A stretch of DNA of 10,497 nucleotides, taken from Bacillota bacterium (GTDB taxonomy: Bacteria; Bacillota; Dethiobacteria; Dethiobacterales; Dethiobacteraceae). Shown here one piece after another: positions 1-6,867 of this stretch. The first letter of the stretch is position 1. Each line of letters opens with the position of its first letter. The notes below the pieces were generated by a model that made no database searches, was not told the DNA's origin, and saw only the letters and a list, made by a program, of their open reading frames with translations. A program made the translations under genes and the position numbers. Where the stretch lies: contig JAAZJT010000124.1 of assembly GCA_012800215.1 (NCBI GenBank), positions 1 to 10,497 of the forward strand, written 5' to 3'.

Positions 1-2
1 AA

Positions 3-254
3 ATTGAAGCTTTTCTTAACGATCTTAAAAAAGGAGAACTGTTAAAAAAAGAAAGCTTATCTTTGACTAAAGAAGGTCATGATTTTTATTATCAGGTTGC
101 ATCCTTGCTGCGGTATGAAAGCTTCCCGCAATATTGCCTGAAGATGGCTTTGCAGTATCAAAACAATCTTTGGCGTGTTAACCATGAGATAGTATTTCAT
201 CCTCTCTTCCGCAAACACAAAAGGGGAAGAAAAATAATCTTACCTGTGGCTTAA
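3..254 (+). CDS. 3' end of an unrecognised protein (partial, enters from left edge)
   Basis: An open frame runs from the first bases of the window to a TAA at 252-254, giving 83 residues with no start in view. A TTG at 63 lies in this frame, but the frame is open upstream of it and no ribosome binding site is well placed, so I read this as the C-terminal part of a longer gene. The segment starts with a charged helical stretch (LKKGELLKKE), then LSLTKEGHDFYYQVASLLR, which loosely resembles the end of a winged-helix unit. It finishes in a basic tail (FRKHKRGRKI). I do not recognise the family. It is not PyrB or PyrR, which are common neighbours of pyrC in Firmicutes. It could be the end of a DNA-binding or transposase-like protein, but nothing seen proves that. 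Confidence 0.45.
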   Translation: MEAFLNDLKKGELLKKESLSLTKEGHDFYYQVASLLRYESFPQYCLKMALQYQNNLWRVNHEIVFHPLFRKHKRGRKIILPVA

Positions 255-300
255 AGTGGGTATAGAATAGTTTTTCAAAAATGTATAGTTTTTAATGCCC

Positions 301-321
301 AAAGACGCTTGATGCGTCTTT
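301..321 (+). terminator. Small hairpin in the pyr leader, possible weak terminator
   Basis: A perfect 8-bp stem (AAAGACGC at 301-308, GCGTCTTT at 314-321) encloses a 5-nt loop (TTGAT). Only one further T follows the stem, so the U-tract is short. It lies 47 nt past the stop of the left-edge gene and 88 nt before pyrC. It could end the upstream transcript or act as a leader element for the pyr genes. I saw no clear competing antiterminator helix and no PyrR-binding-loop consensus. Confidence 0.35.
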
Positions 322-409
322 TCGCTACTAGGGAATTTCAATGAAAAAAAGGGAAATTATGCCGATATGCAGAACTAAATACGGAATCTAGGCGTGAAGG
401 GGAGATAAA

Positions 410-1699
410 GTGGAGGTCATCTTGTGTGGAGGCACAGTGGTTGATCCAAGTCAAAACTGTAATGGTAAATATGATATTTTAATTCGGGAAAGCGTTATTT
501 GCGAAATTGCTGAAAAAATAAAACCGGCAGGGCGGCAGTGTGTGGATTGTACCGGGTTAACAATTATCCCGGGGTTAGTTGACGTGCACACTCATTTACG
601 CGAGCCCGGTGGAGAGGAAAAGGAAACTATCCTTTCAGGCAGCAAAGCTGCTGCTGCCGGAGGCTATACAAGCATCACTGCTTTGCCCAATACGCAACCT
701 GTGCTAGATAGCAAAGAGAAGGTGGAACAGCTTAAAGTACGAATAAATAATGTGGGACTTGTGCGCATTTGGCCGGTTGGTGCCATTACCAAGTCTTTAG
801 CTGGAGATGAGCTTGCCGATATTGAGGAGATGGCTTCGGCAGGAGTTGTAGCAGTAACGGATGATGGACGTGGTGTACAGAATGCTGTACTGGCAAGAGA
901 TGCACTAAAATTATGTGCTCGCCTGGGAATTCCTTTTTTGGAGCACTGTGAAGAAGAAAGTCTGGCAGGCAGCGGGCAGGTGCATGACGGGGATCTATCG
1001 CTGCAGATGGGTTTGCCTGGCATTACAGCAAGCTCGGAAACAGTGATGCTGTTACGTGATTTAATTTTGGCGCAGGAAAGCGGAGCGCATTTACATATTA
1101 TGCATGTATCTTGTGCAGAAGCTGTACAGTGGCTGCGTATGGCAAAGGCAGCAGGAATGAAAGTAACATCTGAAGTTACGCCCCATCACCTACTTTTGAC
1201 GGAAGCCGCAGTAAAAGAATATGGCACTTTGGCTAAAATGAAACCGCCTCTGCGTACAGAAAGGGATCGTCACGCTTTAGTAGCTGCTTTGGCAGAGGGA
1301 ACAATAGATCTAATTGCCACTGATCATGCACCCCATACATCGGAAGAAAAAAACAGAGATTTTGTGTCAGCTCCCTTTGGTATTATTGGGTTAGAAACAG
1401 CTTTTCCGCTTCTCTATACATTTCTTGTCAAGGCAGGAATACTCTCTCTTTCTGCTTTAGTAGACAGAATGTCTTGCCGGCCGGCAAAACTTCTCAATAT
1501 TCCATACGGAACATTAAAAGTTGGCAGTGCTGCAGATCTGACGGTGGTGGATTTGCAGCAGGAGCGGATTATTCAGCCGGCTAGTTTTTATTCTCAGGCC
1601 CGAAACACCCCTTTTAGCGGCTGGCGGGTGAGTGGTATTCCCGTATTAACGATGGTAGGTGGACGGATTATAATGCGTGACGGTCAAATATTAAATTAA
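410..1699 (+). CDS. pyrC: Dihydroorotase
   Basis: Cytoplasmic zinc amidohydrolase that interconverts N-carbamoyl-L-aspartate and L-dihydroorotate, the third step of UMP synthesis. The 429 residues match the usual length of class I bacterial dihydroorotases. The metal-binding HxH sits in VDVHTHLREPG (H60, H62). Other expected active-site positions are visible: VTDDGRG (D151/D152), EHCEE (H179), IMHVSCAE (H232) and ATDHAPHT (D305, H306, H309). With all metal ligands present it should be an active enzyme rather than an inactive PyrC-like subunit. The GTG start at 410 follows AAGGGGAG at good spacing and begins with the family-typical hydrophobic strand. It is the first gene of the pyr cluster and ends 19 bp before pyrK. 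In many Firmicutes carA and carB lie between these two genes; here they do not. Confidence 0.96.
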   Translation: MEVILCGGTVVDPSQNCNGKYDILIRESVICEIAEKIKPAGRQCVDCTGLTIIPGLVDVHTHLREPGGEEKETILSGSKAAAAGGYTSITALPNTQPVLDSKEKVEQLKVRINNVGLVRIWPVGAITKSLAGDELADIEEMASAGVVAVTDDGRGVQNAVLARDALKLCARLGIPFLEHCEEESLAGSGQVHDGDLSLQMGLPGITASSETVMLLRDLILAQESGAHLHIMHVSCAEAVQWLRMAKAAGMKVTSEVTPHHLLLTEAAVKEYGTLAKMKPPLRTERDRHALVAALAEGTIDLIATDHAPHTSEEKNRDFVSAPFGIIGLETAFPLLYTFLVKAGILSLSALVDRMSCRPAKLLNIPYGTLKVGSAADLTVVDLQQERIIQPASFYSQARNTPFSGWRVSGIPVLTMVGGRIIMRDGQILN

Positions 1700-1718
1700 A
1701 ATGTAAGGAAGTTATGCA

Positions 1719-2471
1719 ATGCCGAAAAAAATATCTATGGAAATCATCGAACAGGAAAATGTGGGCAGCAATGTTTATCGTCTGACTTTGGCCGGCAAAT
1801 TTTCTGCTCAACCGGGACAGTTTGTGCAGGTGGCTGTATCAACTGCTTATGATCCTTTTTTAAAACGCCCCTTTAGCGTACATGATTGCAGCGCAAATAC
1901 TTTAACTTTACTTTATAGAAGATCGGGTCGCGGCACCAGCCTTTTGGCAGAAAAAAAGGCGGGAGAAAAGCTAGAGGTGGTGGGACCGTTAGGTACAGGT
2001 TTCCCCATGGTAACAGAAGATAAAATTATACTGGTAGCCGGAGGAATTGGGTCTGCACCTCTTTTTTATTTATTAAAAACTTTACAGGCGGCAGGTAAAA
2101 AAGTCGCTTTTTATTACGGTGCGCGCAGTAAAAACGAACTAATTTTACGCGAGCAATATCAAATGCTGGCAGATGAGTATATGGAAGCAACAGATGATGG
2201 TTCGTGCGGGCATCAAGGTGTGGTAACTGAACTTATGGCAGATGTTTTAGATGAAGAAAAGCCTGTCATTTTTGCATGCGGGCCTGATGGCATGTTGCGT
2301 GCAGTAGCAAAGCTGGCAAAAAGAAATAAATGTCGCTGTTATGTTTCCCTTGAAGCTCATATGGCCTGTGGGGTAGGCGCCTGTTTAGGCTGCGTTGTTC
2401 CTAATATTCGAGGAGAATATGTGCGTGTATGTGTAGAAGGCCCTGTTTTTCCTGCCGTGGAGGTGTTTTAA
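1719..2471 (+). CDS. pyrK: Dihydroorotate dehydrogenase B, electron-transfer subunit
   Basis: FAD- and [2Fe-2S]-containing subunit that passes electrons from PyrD to NAD+, making the dehydrogenase NAD-dependent. Its 250 residues show a ferredoxin-reductase-type FAD domain with the RPFS motif at 50-53. A nucleotide-binding domain follows, with AGGIGSAP at 107-114 and ACGPDGML near 186-193. The C-terminal iron-sulfur cluster ligands are C217, C222, C225 and C238, spaced C-x4-C-x2-C-x12-C, which is the pattern diagnostic of PyrK. The ATG at 1719 follows TAAGGAAG. The stop is separated from the pyrD start by a single base, consistent with translational coupling of two subunits of one heterotetramer. 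Confidence 0.95.
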   Translation: MPKKISMEIIEQENVGSNVYRLTLAGKFSAQPGQFVQVAVSTAYDPFLKRPFSVHDCSANTLTLLYRRSGRGTSLLAEKKAGEKLEVVGPLGTGFPMVTEDKIILVAGGIGSAPLFYLLKTLQAAGKKVAFYYGARSKNELILREQYQMLADEYMEATDDGSCGHQGVVTELMADVLDEEKPVIFACGPDGMLRAVAKLAKRNKCRCYVSLEAHMACGVGACLGCVVPNIRGEYVRVCVEGPVFPAVEVF

Positions 2472-2472
2472 A

Positions 2473-3399
2473 ATGCCGGATTTAACTGTATCACTTGGTA
2501 AGCTAGTTTTAAAAAATCCAGTCATGCCTGCATCAGGTTGTTTTGGTTATGGAGAAGAATATGCGCCTTTTTATGATTTATCATCTTTAGGTGCGATTGT
2601 GGTTAAGGGAACTACTGCTAAACCTTGGCAGGGCAATGCGCCCCAGCGTATTGTGGAAACACCGGCAGGAATGCTAAATGCCATTGGCTTGCAAAACCCG
2701 GGGGTGGTAGCTGCTAAAGCTAAAATTAGTCAGCTGCTTCGCTACAGGACACCTGTAATTGTTAATGTATCAGGTCATAGTATTGAAGAATACAAAAAAG
2801 TGATTTCAGTGCTGGAAGAGGAAAATACGGTGGCAGCCTATGAAATTAATATTTCTTGCCCCAATGTAAAAGCAGGAGGGATGACTTTTGGTACCGACCC
2901 TGACATTGTAAATAAGCTAATTACTGCACTTCGCCCCCTGACAGAAAAAACTTTAATTGTTAAACTGTCACCCAATGTTACTGATATTACTGAGATTGCT
3001 GTTGCTGCAGAAAGCGCGGGAGCCGATGCTTTATCACTGATTAATACACTGGTGGGTATGGCAATTGATATCGAAAAAAAACGTCCTGTCTTGGCAAATA
3101 TTACGGGAGGCTTATCAGGTCCTGCTGTTAAACCTGTGGCACTGCGGATGGTTTGGCAGGTAACAGATGCTGTTAATATTCCTGTAATAGGCATGGGTGG
3201 AATAAGCTCTGCAGAAGACGCGGTAGAATTTATATTAGCAGGAGCTACGGCTGTAGCCATAGGTGCTGCTAATTTTGTCAATCCTACTGTCTGTCCGGAA
3301 GTAGTGGCTGGGATTGAGGAATATCTATCTAGTTATAACTATACTTCTGTCCGGGAGATTGTGGGACTGGCCAAAAGAACAGTTAACACTCAAAGCTAA
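2473..3399 (+). CDS. pyrD: Dihydroorotate dehydrogenase B, catalytic subunit (class 1B)
   Basis: FMN-binding TIM-barrel subunit that oxidises dihydroorotate to orotate and works with PyrK. The 308 residues fit class 1B. Visible motifs are the N-terminal MPASGCFGYGEEY, VVKG with K45, the NISCPN loop carrying the catalytic cysteine C129 (class 1 enzymes use Cys where class 2 use Ser), KLSPNVTDI with K164, SLINT near 188-192, GGLSGPAVKP at 212-221, and the phosphate-binding GMGGISSAEDA from 240. Its ribosome binding site, GTGGAGGTG, lies within the last codons of pyrK. The adjacent pyrK independently supports the 1B assignment over the fumarate-dependent class 1A. Confidence 0.96.
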   Translation: MPDLTVSLGKLVLKNPVMPASGCFGYGEEYAPFYDLSSLGAIVVKGTTAKPWQGNAPQRIVETPAGMLNAIGLQNPGVVAAKAKISQLLRYRTPVIVNVSGHSIEEYKKVISVLEEENTVAAYEINISCPNVKAGGMTFGTDPDIVNKLITALRPLTEKTLIVKLSPNVTDITEIAVAAESAGADALSLINTLVGMAIDIEKKRPVLANITGGLSGPAVKPVALRMVWQVTDAVNIPVIGMGGISSAEDAVEFILAGATAVAIGAANFVNPTVCPEVVAGIEEYLSSYNYTSVREIVGLAKRTVNTQS

Positions 3400-3412
3400 G
3401 GAGGCAGGATGA

Positions 3413-4111
3413 ATGAAGGAAAAAGTTATAGCAGCACTGGATGTGGAGACAGAAGAACAAGCTTTGTCACTGACAAAAAAATTAAAAGATTATGTGGGTG
3501 CTTTTAAAGTTGGTTTGCAATTATATAATAATGTTGGCCCAGGTATTGTTAAAAAAATAGCCGATCAGGGCTGTAAAGTTTTTTTAGACTTAAAATTTCA
3601 TGATATTCCCAATACAGTGGCCGGTGCTGCAGAAGCTGTTGTTGGTTTAGGGGCTTTTATGTTTAATGTTCATGCTGCAGGCGGAAAAAAAATGATGCAG
3701 GAGGCAGTAAAAGCTGCCCAAAGAAAAGCAGCACAGTTAGGAATAGCCAAACCTTTAATTATCGGTGTCACTGTCTTAACTTCCATGACTGAAGCAGAGT
3801 TACAACAGGAAATAGGGATACAAAAAACACTTCCTGAGCAAGTGGCAGCCTTAGCACTTTCGGCGAAGGAGGCAGGCCTTGACGGTGTGGTAGCTTCTGC
3901 CCAGGAGATTCCTTGGATCAGAGAAGTCTGCGGCACTGACTTTTTAATTGTTACGCCTGGTATTCGTCCGACTTGGGCAGCTAGTGATGATCAGGCCCGC
4001 ATTGTAACGCCACAGCAAGCACTTGATTTAGGTGCCGATTATTTAGTTATTGGCCGCCCGCTAACTGCGGCTGCAGACCCGCGGGAAGCTGCTCAACGCC
4101 TATGGGGTTAG
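3413..4111 (+). CDS. pyrF: Orotidine 5'-phosphate decarboxylase
   Basis: Cofactor-free decarboxylase that converts OMP to UMP, the last step of the pathway. The 232 residues match the short bacterial group of the family. The catalytic signature FLDLKFHDIPNTV holds D59, K61 and D64, the Asp-x-Lys-x-x-Asp charge network. The phosphate-binding loops VTPGIRP (180-186) and IGRP (213-216) are intact. The start is the ATG at 3413, nine bases after AAGGAGG. An ATG at 3409 is in another frame and opens a different reading, so it is not the start. The gap to pyrD is 13 bp. Gene order pyrF then pyrE is common in Firmicutes. Confidence 0.96.
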   Translation: MKEKVIAALDVETEEQALSLTKKLKDYVGAFKVGLQLYNNVGPGIVKKIADQGCKVFLDLKFHDIPNTVAGAAEAVVGLGAFMFNVHAAGGKKMMQEAVKAAQRKAAQLGIAKPLIIGVTVLTSMTEAELQQEIGIQKTLPEQVAALALSAKEAGLDGVVASAQEIPWIREVCGTDFLIVTPGIRPTWAASDDQARIVTPQQALDLGADYLVIGRPLTAAADPREAAQRLWG

Positions 4112-4152
4112 ATTTAATATAACTATTGCCGCAGGGAGCAAATGTCTGGAAT

Positions 4153-4158
4153 GGAGGA
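4153..4158 (+). promoter_or_regulatory. Ribosome binding site fixing the pyrE start
   Basis: GGAGGA lies six bases before the ATG at 4165. A longer frame can be read from a TTG at 4126, but that codon has no ribosome binding site and would add 13 residues (MPQGANVWNGGIT) unlike the family N-terminus. The site therefore decides for 4165. Confidence 0.8.
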
Positions 4159-4164
4159 ATAACA

Positions 4165-4740
4165 ATGATCAGTGAAACAAGAGTCTTAGAAGTATTAAAA
4201 GAAACAGGCGTACTTTTGCAGGGGCATTTTTTGTTGACTTCAGGTTTGCATAGTGATAAATACTTACAGTGTGCGCAGGTTTTTCAGTATCCTAAGTACG
4301 CCGCGGAATTTTGCCAGGCTCTGGCCGCAGCATTTGCTGCAGAGAAGGTAGATTTATGTATCGGACCGGCACTTGGCGGTGTAGTCATTGCCTATGAAAC
4401 AGCAAGAGCTTTGAACACACGCGGCATATTTGCAGAGAGGGATCAGGCGGGGGCAATGACACTAAGGCGCGGTTTTGCCATTAATCCAGGTGAAAAAGTT
4501 TTGGTCTTGGAAGATGTAGTAACAACGGGCGGTTCAGTGCGTGAAGTTATAAGTTTAGTACGTGAAATGGGTGGTAAAGTAGTAGGAGTAGGTTCAATTG
4601 TTGACCGCAGTAATGGTAAAGTTGATTTTGGTGTTCCTTATCATGCCTTAATCCGCTTTGAGGTTAATACTTATGAACCAAATGAATGCCCTTTGTGTAA
4701 ACAGGGCACACCTGCTGTGAAACCGGGGAGCCGCAAATAG
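4165..4740 (+). CDS. pyrE: Orotate phosphoribosyltransferase
   Basis: Transfers the phosphoribosyl group of PRPP to orotate, giving OMP, which PyrF decarboxylates. With the ATG start the protein has 191 residues, normal for the family. The N-terminal part holds FLLTSGLHSDKYLQC (22-36), typical of the substrate-binding region. GPALGGVVIAYETAR (67-81) follows. The PRPP-binding motif VLVLEDVVTTGGS spans 112-124, with the acidic pair E116/D117. The C-terminus carries a CPLC motif (near 175-178), seen in this clostridial/archaeal-type PyrE group. The 53-bp gap after pyrF is the largest in the operon but shows no promoter or terminator, so pyrE is probably the last gene of the same transcript. Confidence 0.95.
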   Translation: MISETRVLEVLKETGVLLQGHFLLTSGLHSDKYLQCAQVFQYPKYAAEFCQALAAAFAAEKVDLCIGPALGGVVIAYETARALNTRGIFAERDQAGAMTLRRGFAINPGEKVLVLEDVVTTGGSVREVISLVREMGGKVVGVGSIVDRSNGKVDFGVPYHALIRFEVNTYEPNECPLCKQGTPAVKPGSRK

Positions 4741-4758
4741 CTAAAAATATATTTAGCT
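4739..4758 (+). other. AT-rich hairpin overlapping the pyrE stop codon
   Basis: Arms AGCTAAA (4739-4745) and TTTAGCT (4752-4758) pair around a 6-nt loop (AATATA). The 5' arm starts within the TAG stop of pyrE. No U-tract follows, so it is not a textbook intrinsic terminator. It could protect the 3' end of the pyr transcript or act as a weak pause site. Confidence 0.25.
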
Positions 4759-4793
4759 GCTGCGCATCTTCCTGTCGAAACTGCTGTAATCTA

Positions 4794-4842
4794 TGTCATT
4801 TATTGCCTAGGAAATAATATATTTTTGTCATTTACTGTTTAG
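4794..4842 (+). repeat. Two direct copies of a 17-bp motif upstream of radA
   Basis: TGTCATTTATTGCCTAG at 4794-4810 and TGTCATTTACTGTTTAG at 4826-4842 agree at 14 of 17 bases, and all three differences are C/T changes. The starts are 32 bp apart, close to three helical turns. The second copy covers the end of the proposed -35 box and most of the spacer of the radA promoter. A shorter partial match (TGTC then CTG) begins at 4773. Either an operator for an unidentified regulator or the remains of a small tandem duplication would fit. Confidence 0.45.
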
Positions 4843-4853
4843 ATTTTTTTAAT
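4825..4853 (+). promoter_or_regulatory. Sigma-A-type promoter for radA
   Basis: TTGTCA (4825-4830, 5 of 6 to TTGACA) and TTTAAT (4848-4853, 5 of 6 to TATAAT) are separated by exactly 17 bp. Transcription would begin near 4860, leaving a leader of about 24 nt before the ATG at 4884. Position, spacing and box quality fit a vegetative promoter separating radA from the pyr operon. Confidence 0.55.
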
Positions 4854-4883
4854 AGTGATGGGGTTATAAAGTGGGGTGTGGTC

Positions 4884-6242
4884 ATGGCCCGCGGGAAAAC
4901 AATTTTTTATTGCCGGCAGTGCGGCTACGAATCGCCTAAATGGCTCGGGAAATGTCCTGGCTGTGGTTCGTGGAATCAAATGGAGGAGGAACTACGCCAG
5001 CCGGCTAAAAATGCTTTACTGCCTGCAGCAGATGTCCAGATTATGACGCTGGCTGATGTCAATGAAGGCAAAGATGCGGTAAGATTAAAAACAGGCAGTA
5101 AGGAATTGGATCGTGTGCTGGGAGGGGGCTTGATTCCCGGCTCTCTTGTCTTGATTGGGGGCGACCCGGGGATCGGCAAATCAACGCTTGTGCTGCAGGC
5201 GGCTCAAGGCTTAGGGTGTGATGGACAAAAGGTTCTCTACATCGCCGGTGAAGAATCTGCTGCTCAGCTTTCTTTACGTGCTAAACGTTTAGGCGTTACC
5301 AACAAAAAAATTATGGTTTTGGCAGAAACTGATATGAATATTTTGGAGGAACAGGTGCGCAAGGTAAGACCGGATGTGGTGATCGTTGATTCTATCCAAA
5401 CTGTTTACCGCCCTGAACTTTCTTCCGCTGCCGGTAGCGTGAGCCAGTTAAAAGAAGCAACCTCAGCCTGGCTGCGTTTGGCGAAAACTGAGAATGTTAC
5501 TGTACTTTTAATTGGTCATGTAACAAAAGAGGGGCAGATTGCCGGGCCGCGTATATTAGAGCATATGGTAGATTGTGTGCTTTACTTTGAAGGAGATAGG
5601 CAGCATCTTTACCGTATTCTGCGTGCAGTTAAAAACAGATTTGGGTCCACACATGAAATTGGCATTTTTACTATGGAAGCAGCAGGCTTAAAGGAAGTAG
5701 AAAATCCTTCCGAATGGTTGCTTTCTCAGCGTTCACCCGGTGCTGCCGGCTCTGTTGTCACTGCCAGCATGGAAGGCACACGCCCTTTACTAGTGGAAAT
5801 TCAGGCACTGGTTACACCCACGCGCTATGGAAATCCACGCAGGACAGCCACTGGTGTGGAAATAAACAGAGTGGCCTTAATTTTAGCTGTGCTGGAGCGC
5901 CATGTGGGCATACAAATTCAGGATTATGATGTTTTTGTTAATGCTGCCGGTGGGGTAAGATTAATTGAGCCTGCAGTGGATCTGGCAGTGGCTGCCAGTT
6001 TAGTAAGTTCTTTTCGCGACCAAGCAGTAGCTTCTGAATATCTTTTTCTCGGTGAAGTTGGTTTAGCCGGTGAAGTACGTGGCATACCGCATTTGGAACA
6101 GCGCTTACATGAAGGTGCCCGCCTAGGCTTCAAAAGGGCAATAGTGCCCAAATTTAGCTTAAGCTCTTTACAAAGTGCTGCCGGCCTCCAGATAAATGCA
6201 GTATCCACATTGCGGGAAGCCATCGAGATTTTGGCACATTGA
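4884..6242 (+). CDS. radA: DNA repair protein RadA (Sms)
   Basis: RecA-related ATPase that acts in recombinational repair by promoting branch migration of recombination intermediates. The 452 residues match the family. An N-terminal zinc finger has C10, C13, C24 and C27, around the typical YESPKWLGKCPGC. Walker A is GGDPGIGKST (92-101), Walker B is VVIVDS (165-170), and the RadA-specific KNRFG motif is at 250-254. The rest is the Lon-protease-like C-terminal domain, with DYDVFVNAAGG near its start. I chose the ATG at 4884 over the GTG at 4878: the family begins MA(K/R)xK(T/S), and the GTGGGG ribosome binding site is seven bases before the ATG but almost touches the GTG. That site is weak. The gene stands apart from the pyr operon, with its own promoter 5' and 88 bp of spacer 3'. 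Confidence 0.96.
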   Translation: MARGKTIFYCRQCGYESPKWLGKCPGCGSWNQMEEELRQPAKNALLPAADVQIMTLADVNEGKDAVRLKTGSKELDRVLGGGLIPGSLVLIGGDPGIGKSTLVLQAAQGLGCDGQKVLYIAGEESAAQLSLRAKRLGVTNKKIMVLAETDMNILEEQVRKVRPDVVIVDSIQTVYRPELSSAAGSVSQLKEATSAWLRLAKTENVTVLLIGHVTKEGQIAGPRILEHMVDCVLYFEGDRQHLYRILRAVKNRFGSTHEIGIFTMEAAGLKEVENPSEWLLSQRSPGAAGSVVTASMEGTRPLLVEIQALVTPTRYGNPRRTATGVEINRVALILAVLERHVGIQIQDYDVFVNAAGGVRLIEPAVDLAVAASLVSSFRDQAVASEYLFLGEVGLAGEVRGIPHLEQRLHEGARLGFKRAIVPKFSLSSLQSAAGLQINAVSTLREAIEILAH

Positions 6243-6330
6243 ATATAAGACTTTAAGGAATGTAATGAGTTAAATTTGCATTTTTTATGATACTATATAA
6301 ATAGTGTTTATAACGAATGGTGGTATAGGG

Positions 6331-6852
6331 ATGCAATTATTTTTAAATATGGCTTTTATTTTTTTAGCCAGAGTTTGTGATGTAACCTTATCGACTGTAA
6401 GAATATTAATGATTATGCGTGGGCGTTCTGCAACTGCTGCCATGATAGGTTTTACTGAAGTTTGCATTTATGTATTAGCTTTAAGCCGTGTAATAGGCAG
6501 TTTGGAAAATCCTATTTTCTTAATAGCATACGCTCTGGGTTTTTCTGCAGGCACATATACCGGTGGTTATGTGGAGGAACGACTGGCTTTAGGTTATGCA
6601 ACAGCTGAGGTTATTTCGTTAAGTAAAGCTGAACTTTTAGCAGAAAAACTGCGGGAGGAAGGTTTTGGCGTTACCATTGTAGAAGGTCGCGGCCGCGAGG
6701 GGGTACATGAAATATTGCATGTTTTGCTTAAACGAAAAGATATCCCTGATTTTCTCTCTATTATTAATAGTGCGGATCAACAAGCTTTTGTCAGCATTAT
6801 GGATACAAGAAAGATTCTGGGAGGCTATTTTAGTAAAATTAAGGCAAAATAA
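6331..6852 (+). CDS. UPF0316 family membrane protein (DUF5698/DUF2179)
   Basis: Predicted integral membrane protein of unknown function, resembling B. subtilis YebE. The 173 residues hold an N-terminal membrane domain with about three hydrophobic segments (roughly 2-27, 34-54 and 59-80). The family-like phrase ARVCDVTLSTVRILMIMRG is near the start. A soluble DUF2179-type domain follows (about 88-165), with EEGFGVTIVEGRGREG and a late FVSIMDTRK. The ATG at 6331 is preferred to a GTG at 6304 because GGTGGT lies six bases upstream and the protein then begins directly with the membrane segment, as in homologues. murI begins 15 bp later, so the two are probably cotranscribed. Family membership is by motif recognition; no role can be inferred from the sequence. 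Confidence 0.85.
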   Translation: MQLFLNMAFIFLARVCDVTLSTVRILMIMRGRSATAAMIGFTEVCIYVLALSRVIGSLENPIFLIAYALGFSAGTYTGGYVEERLALGYATAEVISLSKAELLAEKLREEGFGVTIVEGRGREGVHEILHVLLKRKDIPDFLSIINSADQQAFVSIMDTRKILGGYFSKIKAK

Positions 6853-6867
6853 AAGCTGGAGGATACT

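Noticed and set aside
341..391. A 16-codon reading frame in the pyr leader (MKKREIMPICRTKYGI) that could be a leader peptide.
   Set aside because: It has no convincing ribosome binding site, no run of regulatory codons and no attenuator coupled to it. A frame this short is expected by chance.
664..1023. A 119-codon frame on the minus strand, and similar antisense frames across pyrD, pyrF, radA and rph.
   Set aside because: They lie wholly inside strongly conserved genes on the + strand and have low-complexity composition with no recognisable motif.
4126..4164. A longer pyrE starting at TTG 4126.
   Set aside because: There is no ribosome binding site before it and the extra residues do not resemble the family. 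GGAGGA before the ATG at 4165 explains the start.
5416..6187. Repeated GCTGCCGG-like words in radA and elsewhere.
   Set aside because: They encode recurring Ala-Ala-Gly turns in one frame with irregular spacing, so they reflect protein sequence and codon choice rather than a DNA repeat.
6275..6301. A possible promoter for the UPF0316 gene (TTTGCA with TATAAA).
   Set aside because: The spacer is only 15 bp and the -35 box is 4 of 6. Alternative pairings are worse, so I do not call it.
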